Part shown: positions 1-5,512 of the stretch, piece by piece
Position numbering within the stretch: the stretch's first letter is position 1
Layout: each line of letters opens with the position of its first letter
NCBI GenBank assembly: GCA_017378975.1
Contig: JAFNXT010000024.1
Location: 1-6,750 of the forward strand
Direction: 5' to 3'
DNA from: Oscillospiraceae bacterium
Lineage (GTDB): Bacteria; Bacillota; Clostridia; Oscillospirales; Oscillospiraceae
Length of the DNA stretch: 6,750 bases
Notes under the pieces: generated by a model
What the model saw: only the letters and a program-made list of their open reading frames with translations
The model's database searches: none
What the model was told of the DNA's origin: nothing
Program-made: the position numbers and the translations under genes

Positions 1-902
1 ACGATTTGAGCTGCGTGGTAGAGATGGGCCTGATCACCTTCGCAGACAAGGCGGTGGATGGGACGGTCGCTGACGCGGTGGCGGTCGTGCCCGGGTATGT
101 CACGGACGGGTCTATGTATATGGTGCGTACGGAAGGCGTGGCGGCTCCTCGCATGGGGGATGTGGTGTATTTCAAAGTTTTTGCCAAGCTGGCAGATGGG
201 TCCTATGCGTACTCCCCAATGGGTGGATATAGCGCAGTCGCCTACGCGAAGCAGATGCTGGCAGATGAAAACACATCGGCCCGGATGAAGTCGTTGGTGG
301 TGGCGATGCTGGATTATGGTGCCGAGGCCCAGAAGTTCTTTGGCTACGATACAGAGGATTTGATGGATGCGTTCCTGACGGAGGCGCAGGCGGCTCTGGT
401 GGAGTGCTACGACGAGGGGATGATGGATCCGCCCGTGTCGGTGGATGCCGGTAAGACCGGGGTCTTCGTTCAGGACAGCTTCGCTTTTGGGCAATGCTAT
501 CCTACGGTCTCTTTCAATTCCGCATTTGCCTTGAATTATTATTTCACGGCGAAGCTTCCCTGCGATGACGGGATGACCTTGTATTATTGGGATGCCCAGA
601 CCTATGAGGCTGTCGATAAACTGGCTGCTGACAATGCTACCGGCTCCATAGTAATGGAAGATCTGGGTGATGGACAGTATTGGGGACAGGTGGCCGGGAT
701 CGCCGCCAAGGAACTCGATCACACCGTGTTCGCGGTGGGTGTCTATACCTTCGATGGCGTGACCTATACCACGGGCATCATCTCCTATTCTCTGGGGCGT
801 TACTGCGAAGGGATCGCGGCCAATGATGCCTCTTCACAGCAGGCGCTGGCGAAAGCCACGGCGGTCTATGGCTACTATGCCAAGGCGTATTTTGCCGGGT
901 GA
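1..902 (+). CDS. C-terminal part of a large surface/secreted protein with two tandem clostridial extracellular modules (5' end outside window)
   Basis: The reading frame is open from the window edge (first full codon at base 3) to TGA at 900-902. No ribosome site precedes the first possible start, so this is the 3' end of a longer gene. Two related modules are visible. Each has a beta-rich part ending in an aromatic strand, followed by a helix pair. The first helix pair lies at about nt 228-350 (motifs AYAKQML, then MLDYGAEAQKFFGY). The second module covers about nt 498-893 and ends with ISYSLGRYCEGIA and YGYYAKAYF. From family knowledge, 'MLnYGaaAQtyFgY' modules occur at the C termini of large exported Clostridia proteins carrying leucine-rich, Ig-like or dockerin domains. 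Their function is not established. Acidic, aromatic-rich composition fits an extracellular location. No transmembrane anchor or LPxTG motif is seen, so the anchor, if any, must lie upstream. Confidence 0.8.
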   Translation, partial: DLSCVVEMGLITFADKAVDGTVADAVAVVPGYVTDGSMYMVRTEGVAAPRMGDVVYFKVFAKLADGSYAYSPMGGYSAVAYAKQMLADENTSARMKSLVVAMLDYGAEAQKFFGYDTEDLMDAFLTEAQAALVECYDEGMMDPPVSVDAGKTGVFVQDSFAFGQCYPTVSFNSAFALNYYFTAKLPCDDGMTLYYWDAQTYEAVDKLAADNATGSIVMEDLGDGQYWGQVAGIAAKELDHTVFAVGVYTFDGVTYTTGIISYSLGRYCEGIAANDASSQQALAKATAVYGYYAKAYFAG

Positions 903-903
903 G

Positions 904-940
904 AAGATCCTTCGGCGCGCTTCGCTTGCTCAGGATGACA
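904..940. repeat. Short dispersed intergenic repeat of the 'CHPE..' (TCATCCTGAG...AAGGATCTT) type
   Basis: Directly after the stop codon, the minus strand reads TGTCATCCTGAGCAAGCGAA and continues to AAGGATCTT. This resembles a short intergenic repeat found in many bacterial genomes, often misannotated as peptides containing CHPE..SEGS; here the spurious minus-strand peptide reads CHPEQAKRAEGSS. The ends ATCCT (907-911) and AGGAT (932-936) are inverted, so the element could fold weakly. Only one copy is visible. The assignment rests on recognition of the motif. Confidence 0.6.
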
Positions 941-964
941 GGGTGTTCGTCCGAACAAAAAAAT

Positions 965-1004
965 AACAGGGATCGCTTCCTTTGGGAGGCGGTCCCTGTT
1001 TTTT
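965..1004 (+). terminator. Rho-independent terminator of the upstream surface-protein gene
   Basis: A 16-bp stem (965-980 with 985-1000) contains only two G-U wobbles, closes on the 4-nt loop TTTG, and is followed by a run of six T (999-1004). An A run upstream (957-963) could make it partly active on the other strand. It separates the partial gene from the SpoIVB-type gene, so the latter needs its own promoter. Confidence 0.9.
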
Positions 1005-1040
1005 CGGCATTTACTGCGGTTAGCTGATCTCCTGCGGCGG

Positions 1041-1047
1041 CATAGTA
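1041..1047 (+). promoter_or_regulatory. Possible forespore sigma-G-type -10 element for the SpoIVB-type gene
   Basis: CATAGTA at 1041-1047 matches the CATNNTA form of the sigma-G -10 element. It lies 30 bases upstream of the ATG, leaving a short leader with the ribosome site. The -35 region at about 1018-1023 (GGTTAG) fits a sigma-G -35 poorly. In B. subtilis spoIVB is transcribed in the forespore by sigma-G (and sigma-F), which makes the site plausible. It is a seven-base match and is inference. Confidence 0.3.
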
Positions 1048-1077
1048 ACAGGGCAGACGAAAAAAGGAGGCGAGGGC

Positions 1078-2040
1078 ATGAGGAAAGTGGCAGGCGGCGT
1101 TTTTTGCGCCATATATCTTTATTTGATGCTCCAGCCGGCTGGGGCGGCATCACTGATCCCCGGGGGACAGGTGATCGGGTTGGAGCTGGAGGATGGGAGC
1201 GTGTCGGTGGCGGCCTTCGATGACCGGTGTGGGGACGCGGCACGGGCGGCAGGGCTCATGGTGGGCGATGAGATCTTGACGGTGGACGGGGCACGGGTCA
1301 CCTGCGCTGAGGATGTGCGGGCGGCGCTCCAGCGGTCTGACGGGTCGGTGGAGGTGGAGGTCCAGCGGTCCGGCGGAGCTTGCAGTTTGACGGTCCGTCC
1401 ACGGGTCACATCTCAGGGTCCAAGGCTGGGGGTCCGGCTCCGGCAAGGGGTCACGGGGATCGGTACCGTCACATGGTACGATCCCCAGAGCCATCGCTTC
1501 GGCGCTTTGGGCCACGGGGTCAACGACCGGGATGGCAAATTGGCGGCCATGACCGGTGGCACCGCCTACCGGGCCACGGTGCTTTCCGTGAAGCAGGGGG
1601 AGCGTGGCCAGCCGGGACAGCTCCGGGGCGGTATGGATGACGGCTGTCCGCTGGGTCCGTTAGAAAAAAATACAGCAAAGGGGATCTTCGGCACCGTCGA
1701 CACCGGCTGGATGGGTCAGCCGTTGGAAACAGCCGCCCCGTCTGAGGTCCGCACCGGTCCTGCCAAGATCCGCTCTACGGTGAGCGGCGAGACCGTTCGG
1801 GAATATGATGTGCAGATCCTGAAGCTTTACCCCCGGTCCAGCCCGGAAGGCCGGGATCTGCTCCTGAAGGTCACAGATCCCCAGCTCCTGTCTGCCACAG
1901 GCGGGATCGTGCAGGGGATGAGCGGCTCACCGATCATCCAAAACGGCAAGCTGGTGGGAGCGGTCACCCATGTGCTGGTCAATGACCCCACAACGGGTTA
2001 CGGGATCTTTATCGAGAATATGCTGGATGCGGCGGCATAA
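1078..2040 (+). CDS. spoIVB: SpoIVB-type sporulation serine peptidase (PDZ + S55 peptidase)
   Basis: The 320-residue protein has an N-terminal hydrophobic segment (about 5-24), the IPGGQ motif (27-31), a PDZ domain (about 30-105) and an S55/SpoIVB peptidase domain (about 115-318). The catalytic triad is visible: His146 in GALGHGVND, Asp267 in KVTDPQ and Ser282 in GMSGSPI. The Asp-Ser spacing is 15 residues, as in B. subtilis SpoIVB (Asp363/Ser378). C-terminal GAVTHVLVNDPTTGYGIFIE is typical. In B. subtilis, SpoIVB is exported from the forespore and cleaves SpoIVFA, which releases SpoIVFB to process pro-sigma-K. The ATG is preceded by AGGAGG (1065-1070) at 7-nt spacing. The protein is about 100 residues shorter than B. 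subtilis SpoIVB, mostly because little lies between the membrane segment and the PDZ domain. spo0A, its common clostridial neighbour, is not next to it here. Confidence 0.93.
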   Translation: MRKVAGGVFCAIYLYLMLQPAGAASLIPGGQVIGLELEDGSVSVAAFDDRCGDAARAAGLMVGDEILTVDGARVTCAEDVRAALQRSDGSVEVEVQRSGGACSLTVRPRVTSQGPRLGVRLRQGVTGIGTVTWYDPQSHRFGALGHGVNDRDGKLAAMTGGTAYRATVLSVKQGERGQPGQLRGGMDDGCPLGPLEKNTAKGIFGTVDTGWMGQPLETAAPSEVRTGPAKIRSTVSGETVREYDVQILKLYPRSSPEGRDLLLKVTDPQLLSATGGIVQGMSGSPIIQNGKLVGAVTHVLVNDPTTGYGIFIENMLDAAA

Positions 2041-2042
2041 AT

Positions 2043-2115
2043 GTAGGGACACCCCTCCCGGGGTGTCCGTTTTCGTGGCGCGGTTTTGCGGATACCCGGG
2101 GACGGATGTCCCTAC
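2043..2115. repeat. Small intergenic element bounded by a 9-bp perfect inverted repeat
   Basis: GTAGGGACA (2043-2051) and its exact complement TGTCCCTAC (2107-2115) bound 73 bases that also contain an internal 9-bp hairpin and a second CCCGGGGAC-like tract. The element starts three bases after the spoIVB-type stop codon. It resembles the small TGTAGGG-ended intergenic elements I associate with gut Oscillospiraceae, but only one full copy is visible and no flanking target duplication is obvious. Confidence 0.5.
2047..2073 (+). terminator. Probable terminator hairpin after the SpoIVB-type gene
   Basis: GGACACCCC (2047-2055) pairs perfectly with GGGGTGTCC (2060-2068) around the loop TCCC. The following GTTTTC gives only a weak T tract. 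The strong stem seven bases after the stop codon fits a terminator. It shares its left arm with the larger inverted repeat 2043-2115, so the two structures are mutually exclusive folds. Confidence 0.6.
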
Positions 2116-2220
2116 GGTTATTTTTGACGAGATCTTCTGGCGGTCTTGGGTGCATCGAAAAACGCACCGCTTTGACTGTGATCGTAGCCTGCTATTTTCA
2201 TGACAGATCCATTTTGCCTC

Positions 2221-2249
2221 TGTCTTTTTTTCAGGATCCGTGTTATGAT
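2221..2249 (+). promoter_or_regulatory. Extended -10 promoter for the AEC/AzlCD transporter cluster
   Basis: An extended -10, TGTTATGAT (2241-2249), has five of six consensus bases in TATGAT. At 17-bp spacing the -35 position holds TGTCTT (2221-2226), a poor match that the TG extension could compensate for. The predicted start is near 2256, which leaves a leader of about 25 bases with GGAGGGGG (2269-2276) before the ATG. The leader is too short for a riboswitch. Confidence 0.5.
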
Positions 2250-2280
2250 GGACCGGATGAAATAGATCGGAGGGGGACGT

Positions 2281-3210
2281 ATGGCAGATATCATCAAGGT
2301 GTTGCAGATCATCATACCGATCTTCGCGACCATCCTGTTAGGTGTGTTGGCAAGGAAGAAGGGCATGATGTCGGAAGAGGCCAATGATGGGCTCCAGCGG
2401 TTCGTGATGAAGTTTTGTCTGCCCTGTGTGTTGTTCGATTCCTGTCTGACCGGAGATTTCGGGATGGGGTCGGTGACCGCCATGGCGATGGTGATACCGC
2501 TGGTGCTCCTGAGCTCCTTATGGTCTTTCCGCATGAGAAAGAAGAGATATCCTTATCACAATCTGCCCCAGCTCTTTTCGGCGCAGGAGACGGGGATGCT
2601 GGGGATCCCGCTGTTCATGACCTTGTTCGGGGCGGATCAGGCGTTCCGGATGGGCGTCATGGACGTGGCGCAGGGGCTGGTGGCGATCCCGGTGATCGCG
2701 ATCCTGTCGGCGGACACCGGGGAGGATCCTTCCGTTCGTCATATCGTAAAGAAGGTGTTCCGGTCGCCTCTGCTCCTCATGAGCCTTTTGGGTTTGGCGC
2801 TGAATCTGACCGGAGCGATAGAAGTTCTGGACCGGATCGGGATCGGTGGGGTCATCACCCAGACCACCGGTTTCCTCGCCCGGCCGGTGAGCACGGTGAT
2901 CCTGTTCTGCGTGGGCTACAACTTTTCCCTTGGGAAGGGAGACCGCAGGCAGGTGTTCGAGATCTGCGGTCTGCATTTCGTGATCTTTGCGGTATTCTGC
3001 GCGATCATGCAGGGGATCTTGTGCTTCGTCCCTTCGGTCGATGCCGAGACCAGATGGGCGATCCTGCTTTACTGCGTGTTGCCGGGGAGCTACCTGTCCG
3101 CAGGGCTGGGCAAGACGAAGGAGGAGAGCGCGGTGGCGGCCGGTGTGTGTTCTGTTTTGACTGTGGTGTGTTTGGCCATCTTCTGCGTCATGGCGGTGGT
3201 CGTGGCATGA
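2281..3210 (+). CDS. AEC (auxin efflux carrier) family permease
   Basis: The 309-residue protein is strongly hydrophobic, with about ten predicted membrane segments: five near 8-25, 40-58, 64-82, 105-120 and 122-143, then five between about 160 and 308. It is the usual length for a bacterial AEC permease. The N-terminal part (IPIFATILLGVLARKKG, then a 'LP..LF' helix at 46-52) and ETGMLGIPLF (103-112) match the family pattern. So does the C-terminal PGSYLSAGLGKTKEES. Bacterial AEC proteins move organic anions such as malate or malonate, or amino-acid-related solutes; the substrate cannot be read from the sequence. The start is supported by GGAGGGGG five bases upstream. azlC follows after 61 bp without a convincing terminator, so the three transporter genes are probably co-transcribed. 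Confidence 0.88.
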   Translation: MADIIKVLQIIIPIFATILLGVLARKKGMMSEEANDGLQRFVMKFCLPCVLFDSCLTGDFGMGSVTAMAMVIPLVLLSSLWSFRMRKKRYPYHNLPQLFSAQETGMLGIPLFMTLFGADQAFRMGVMDVAQGLVAIPVIAILSADTGEDPSVRHIVKKVFRSPLLLMSLLGLALNLTGAIEVLDRIGIGGVITQTTGFLARPVSTVILFCVGYNFSLGKGDRRQVFEICGLHFVIFAVFCAIMQGILCFVPSVDAETRWAILLYCVLPGSYLSAGLGKTKEESAVAAGVCSVLTVVCLAIFCVMAVVVA

Positions 3211-3271
3211 CAGCCAAGGATAGAGCGGCTGGCTCGCCCTACATTATGTTTGAGGTATCGTCGGGAGAGAT

Positions 3272-3967
3272 ATGATGAGAAAAACGATAAGGTCGGCGTT
3301 CGTTCGGTCGGTGCCTGTGATGGCCGGATATGTGGTGCTGGGGATCGGGTTCGGGATCCTGCTGAAAAAAGCCGGATACGGGCTGTTTTGGTCCTTCCTT
3401 ATGGGCCTGACCATTTATGCCGGGTCCATGCAATATGTGGGCGTGTCGCTCCTGACTTCCGGGGCTTCGCTGATCACGGTGGCTCTGACCACGCTGATGG
3501 TGAACGCCCGGCATCTGTTCTACGGTCTGACCATGATCGGAAAATACGAGGGGGCCGGTAAGAAAAAGCCTTACATGATCTTCGCGCTGACGGACGAGAC
3601 TTACTCTCTGCTTTGCGATGGGCAGGCCCCGGAGGGGGTGGACCGGCATTGGTATGGGTTCTTCGTGTCGTTGTTCGACCAGTGCTACTGGGTATTGGGC
3701 TGTGTGCTGGGCAGTCTGGTGGGGGAGGTGCTCTCCTTCGATACTGCCGGCATCGATTTTTCCATGACGGCATTGTTCGTCACGGTGTTCGTGGAGCAAT
3801 GGCTGACGGCGAAGGACCACCGGCCTGCCCTTTTGGGGCTGGTCTGTTCGGTGGCGTGTCTTTTGATCTTTGGGCCCGGGAGCTTCCTGATCCCCACCAT
3901 GATCTCGGTCACGGTGGTCTCGTTGCTCCTGCGCAGGACCTTGGGAGGTGGAGGATATGATCGATAG
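3272..3967 (+). CDS. azlC: AzlC family branched-chain amino acid exporter, large subunit
   Basis: The 231-residue protein carries AzlC hallmarks: an early conserved helix (PVMAGYVVLGIGFGILLKKAG), IYAGSMQYVG (48-57), VNARHLFYGL (77-86), ALTDETYSL (105-113) and IDFSMTALFV (161-170). About six or seven membrane helices are expected. With AzlD it forms a two-component exporter of branched-chain amino acids in the cytoplasmic membrane (AzlCD in Bacillus, YgaZH in E. coli). Two ATGs are in frame, at 3272 and 3275. The ribosome site GGGAGA (3263-3268) lies only three bases from the first and six from the second, so the second may be used. The end overlaps azlD by 11 bp from its ATG at 3957, which implies translational coupling. 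The substrate is inferred from the family. Confidence 0.93.
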   Translation: MMRKTIRSAFVRSVPVMAGYVVLGIGFGILLKKAGYGLFWSFLMGLTIYAGSMQYVGVSLLTSGASLITVALTTLMVNARHLFYGLTMIGKYEGAGKKKPYMIFALTDETYSLLCDGQAPEGVDRHWYGFFVSLFDQCYWVLGCVLGSLVGEVLSFDTAGIDFSMTALFVTVFVEQWLTAKDHRPALLGLVCSVACLLIFGPGSFLIPTMISVTVVSLLLRRTLGGGGYDR

Positions 3968-4283
3968 CTATGCGCTGGCGGCGGTGGCGGTCATGGCGGC
4001 GGTCACGGCGGCGTTGCGTTTTTTGCCCTTCCTCGTTTTTAACGGGAAGCGGTCGGTGCCCAAGGTGGTCCGTTATCTGGGGGCGGTGTTGCCCTATTCC
4101 ACCATGGCCATGCTGGTGGTGTATTGTTTGAAGGATGTCTCCTTCGGCGGTCTTTCCGGCTGGGTCCCGGCGGCGGTCTCTGTGGCGGCGGTGGTCCTTT
4201 TGCATGTATGGAAACGGAACACCCTGCTGAGCATCATCGGCGGCACCGTGTGCTATATGGTGCTGATACGGGTGATGATGTGA
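3957..4283 (+). CDS. azlD: AzlD family branched-chain amino acid exporter, small subunit
   Basis: This 108-residue, three-to-four-helix membrane protein has the AzlD pattern: a first helix followed by TAALRFLPFLVF, a central VRYLGAVLPYSTMAMLVVYC and a C-terminal helix ending IIGGTVCYMVL. It is the partner of the overlapping AzlC. I chose the ATG at 3957 because GGAGGT (3944-3949) lies seven bases upstream. The in-frame GTG at 3948 would add three residues (MED) but sits inside that ribosome site. The start lies within the last codons of azlC. A strong bidirectional terminator begins 50 bases after the stop. YgaH-type subunits are the closest alternative name. Confidence 0.9.
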   Translation: MIDSYALAAVAVMAAVTAALRFLPFLVFNGKRSVPKVVRYLGAVLPYSTMAMLVVYCLKDVSFGGLSGWVPAAVSVAAVVLLHVWKRNTLLSIIGGTVCYMVLIRVMM

Positions 4284-4295
4284 GGATAGTTCAGG

Positions 4296-4325
4296 TGTAG
4301 GGTGAAGGTATGCCCACGTCCTACA
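4296..4325. repeat. Short TGTAGG...CCTACA inverted repeat after azlD
   Basis: TGTAGG (4296-4301) and CCTACA (4320-4325) form a 6-bp inverted repeat around 18 bases, with a further GTG/CAC pairing inside. Its ends resemble those of the element at 2043-2115. It may be a degenerate member of the same intergenic family. Confidence 0.35.
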
Positions 4326-4332
4326 GTCGGAT

Positions 4333-4367
4333 AAAAAGCACGGCAGGCCGATCCTGCCGTGCTTTTT
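4333..4367. terminator. Bidirectional rho-independent terminator between convergent azlD and the SdpI-like gene
   Basis: AAAAAGCACGGCAGG (4333-4347) pairs perfectly over 15 bp with 4353-4367, with loop CCGAT. It ends in T5 on the plus strand and in TTTTTAT on the minus strand. It lies 50 bases after azlD and four bases after the SdpI-like stop codon, so it can end both convergent transcripts. Confidence 0.93.
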
Positions 4368-4371
4368 GTCA

Positions 4372-5004
4372 TCAGATGCCCTTGCGGTAGAGGGCGTAGG
4401 AGTAGAGGAAGGGGATGAAAGCCATCACGAGGGTGATGGTGAGGAAGATCCAGACGTTGCCAAGGAAGCCGGTGGCAATGATCAGGAGGCCACCGAGGAA
4501 CCAGAGCCGGCTGGCGAAGCGGTGGGTGCGGTTCCAGTTCTCTTCGCTGTTGAGGGTCCAGGGGATCTTGATGCCGATGGTGTAGTTCTGCTTGCATTTG
4601 GGCATATAGTTGCCGATGATCGTGAACAGCAGGCCAGTGAGCAGAGGCAGCAGCACTTCGATCCGCACTGGCTGGCCCAGTGCCGTCAGATAGGTGACGG
4701 CGCCCAGCACCACCGACAGGGCCGGGGTGATCCAATGGACCAGATGCAGGAGCTTCTCTGAGTGGTTCCTCTTTTTGGGGTCGGCGGCAGTGCCCAGCAC
4801 ACAGAGCCAATGGAGGGCCAGCAGGATCCCCGGCAGACCGAACACGGCGAAGGGCTTGCTGCTCCAGCCGTCCACCTCACCGGTGGCGTTCCAATGGGTG
4901 GGCATCCTGGCCGGGAGCCGGTCCCATAAAAGGATGCCTGCCAGTATGGGGATCAGGATCACCAACGTGGTGCAGGTGAGGAGCTTCCAATTCTTTTTGA
5001 TCAT
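4372..5004 (-). CDS. sdpI: SdpI-family (DUF1648) membrane protein, immunity-like
   Basis: The 210-residue protein has an N-terminal membrane helix (about 8-27), then the DUF1648 signature LPARMPTHWNATGEVDGWSS (30-49). Four or five further helices follow. The SdpI signature GNYMPKCKQNYTIGIKIPWT (131-150) continues into SEENWNRTHRFA (153-164). Length and domain order match B. subtilis SdpI, the membrane immunity protein against the SDP cannibalism toxin, which also relays the signal that relieves SdpR repression. I chose the ATG at 5004: AAAGGAG (5018-5012) is seven bases upstream. The ATG at 5010 overlaps the upstream stop (ATGA) but sits one or two bases from that site. The gene is coupled to the ArsR-family gene. 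The gene symbol reflects family; orthology and toxin specificity are inference. Confidence 0.87.
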   Translation of the reverse strand: MIKKNWKLLTCTTLVILIPILAGILLWDRLPARMPTHWNATGEVDGWSSKPFAVFGLPGILLALHWLCVLGTAADPKKRNHSEKLLHLVHWITPALSVVLGAVTYLTALGQPVRIEVLLPLLTGLLFTIIGNYMPKCKQNYTIGIKIPWTLNSEENWNRTHRFASRLWFLGGLLIIATGFLGNVWIFLTITLVMAFIPFLYSYALYRKGI

Positions 5005-5006
5005 GT

Positions 5007-5270
5007 TCATTCTCCTTTCAGGTCTGTGAGCCACAGCATGACTTCCTCCAGAACGGAGGCGTTCAGTTCGTAGATGATATACTTGCCCTCCCGTGTGTCC
5101 CGGATCAGGTCTGCGTCCTTCAGTACCGAAAGATGCTTGGAGATGGCGGCACCGCTGACCGGGAACTTCTCGCAGATCTGACCGGCGGAAAGACTTCCGG
5201 ACTTCAAAAGATCCAGGATCTGCCTGCGGGTAGGGTCCGACAGGGCCTTTATCGTGGTTTGGATCGACAT
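5007..5270 (-). CDS. ArsR-family winged-helix repressor, SdpR-like
   Basis: The 87-residue protein is a minimal ArsR-type winged helix. It has IKALSDPTRRQILDLLKSG (7-25), a helix-turn-helix with recognition helix SGAAISKHLSVLKDADLI (39-56) and a wing at REGKYIIYEL (60-69). The ArsR/SmtB metal-binding motif ELCVCDL is absent and only one cysteine (Cys33) is present, so metal sensing is unlikely. Its partner is the SdpI-like gene, which overlaps or abuts its stop codon. This is the arrangement of B. subtilis sdpRI, where SdpR represses its own operon until SdpI sequesters it. AGGAGG (5284-5279) lies eight bases before the ATG. The open frame extends 25 codons further upstream, but that stretch contains the promoter and operator. 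A generic ArsR regulator is the alternative. Confidence 0.88.
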   Translation of the reverse strand: MSIQTTIKALSDPTRRQILDLLKSGSLSAGQICEKFPVSGAAISKHLSVLKDADLIRDTREGKYIIYELNASVLEEVMLWLTDLKGE

Positions 5271-5289
5271 GGGATCGCCCTCCTTTCGT

Positions 5290-5305
5290 TTAACCCTTTG
5301 GTTAA
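5290..5305. promoter_or_regulatory. Operator palindrome for the SdpR-like repressor
   Basis: TTAACC (5290-5295) and GGTTAA (5300-5305) form a perfect 6+6 palindrome with a 4-bp spacer. It begins four bases downstream of the -10 element and covers the predicted transcription start. Binding there would block initiation, consistent with autorepression. The site is seen in the sequence; its binding by the adjacent regulator is inference. Confidence 0.65.
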
Positions 5306-5309
5306 GTAT

Positions 5310-5338
5310 AGTGTAGCACAGCGGGGGAGGATCGTCAA
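5310..5338 (-). promoter_or_regulatory. Sigma-A promoter of the sdpR-sdpI-like operon
   Basis: On the minus strand TTGACG (5338-5333) and TACACT (5315-5310) are separated by exactly 17 bp. This is a good vegetative promoter, with five of six -35 bases and four of six -10 bases. Transcription should start near 5303, inside the operator palindrome, giving a leader of about 33 bases to the ATG at 5270. Confidence 0.75.
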
Positions 5339-5343
5339 GAGTC

Positions 5344-5363
5344 ATTTAGCTGTGCGGTTAAAT
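5344..5363. promoter_or_regulatory. Possible second, imperfect operator upstream of the sdpRI-like promoter
   Basis: ATTTAGCTGTGCGGTTAAAT is an imperfect 20-bp palindrome. One side carries the same GGTTAA half-site (5356-5361) as the main operator. It lies just upstream of the -35 element. A second repressor dimer could bind here, but the other half-site is degenerate. Confidence 0.35.
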
Positions 5364-5451
5364 ATATCGGGGAGGGCTACCGCTACGGCAGTCAGGAATG
5401 CAAAGCGGGGTATCTGCGATGCAAAAGCCTGACGGAAGCGCAGGAGAAATG

Positions 5452-5498
5452 AAAAGATCGGGGCTGATGCAACGCACGAGCGTCGCATCAGCCCCGAT
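5452..5498 (-). terminator. Rho-independent terminator of the YbjN-like gene
   Basis: A perfect 14-bp stem (5457-5470 with 5485-5498) continues after one mismatch into four more pairs, with the 4-base loop ACGA. On the minus strand it is followed by CTTTTC (T at 5455-5452). It starts 15 bases after the gene's stop codon. The 106 bases between it and the second operator candidate hold no gene I can support. Confidence 0.85.
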
Positions 5499-5512
5499 GG
5501 TCGTTATGTCGT

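Noticed and set aside
875..1243. Minus-strand open frame of 122 codons over the first intergenic region
   Set aside because: It crosses the dispersed repeat, the terminator and the start of the SpoIVB-type gene. Its C terminus is the well-known spurious repeat peptide and it has no good ribosome site.
2140..2170. Possible hairpin GGTGC...GCACC upstream of the AEC promoter, considered as a riboswitch or terminator
   Set aside because: The stem is only five pairs with a 10-base loop and no T tract, and it lies upstream of the predicted transcription start.
2415..3275. Plus-strand 286-codon frame overlapping the AEC gene
   Set aside because: It is rich in Gly/Asp/Arg, lacks any family pattern and lies out of frame with a clear membrane transporter. 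It is a shadow caused by high GC.
3239..3820. Minus-strand 193-codon frame opposite azlC
   Set aside because: It is rich in His/Gln/Pro/Arg, antisense to conserved AzlC motifs, and has no promoter or ribosome site.
5271..5345. Longer N terminus (25 extra codons) for the ArsR-family protein
   Set aside because: The extension overlaps the -10 element, operator and most of the promoter. The internal ATG at 5270 has an ideal AGGAGG.
5391..5433. GTCAGG...CCTGAC inverted repeat with two ATGCAAA direct repeats
   Set aside because: The arms are only 6 bp with a 31-base loop, and there is no T tract or coding link. It may be a degraded repeat but I cannot support a feature.
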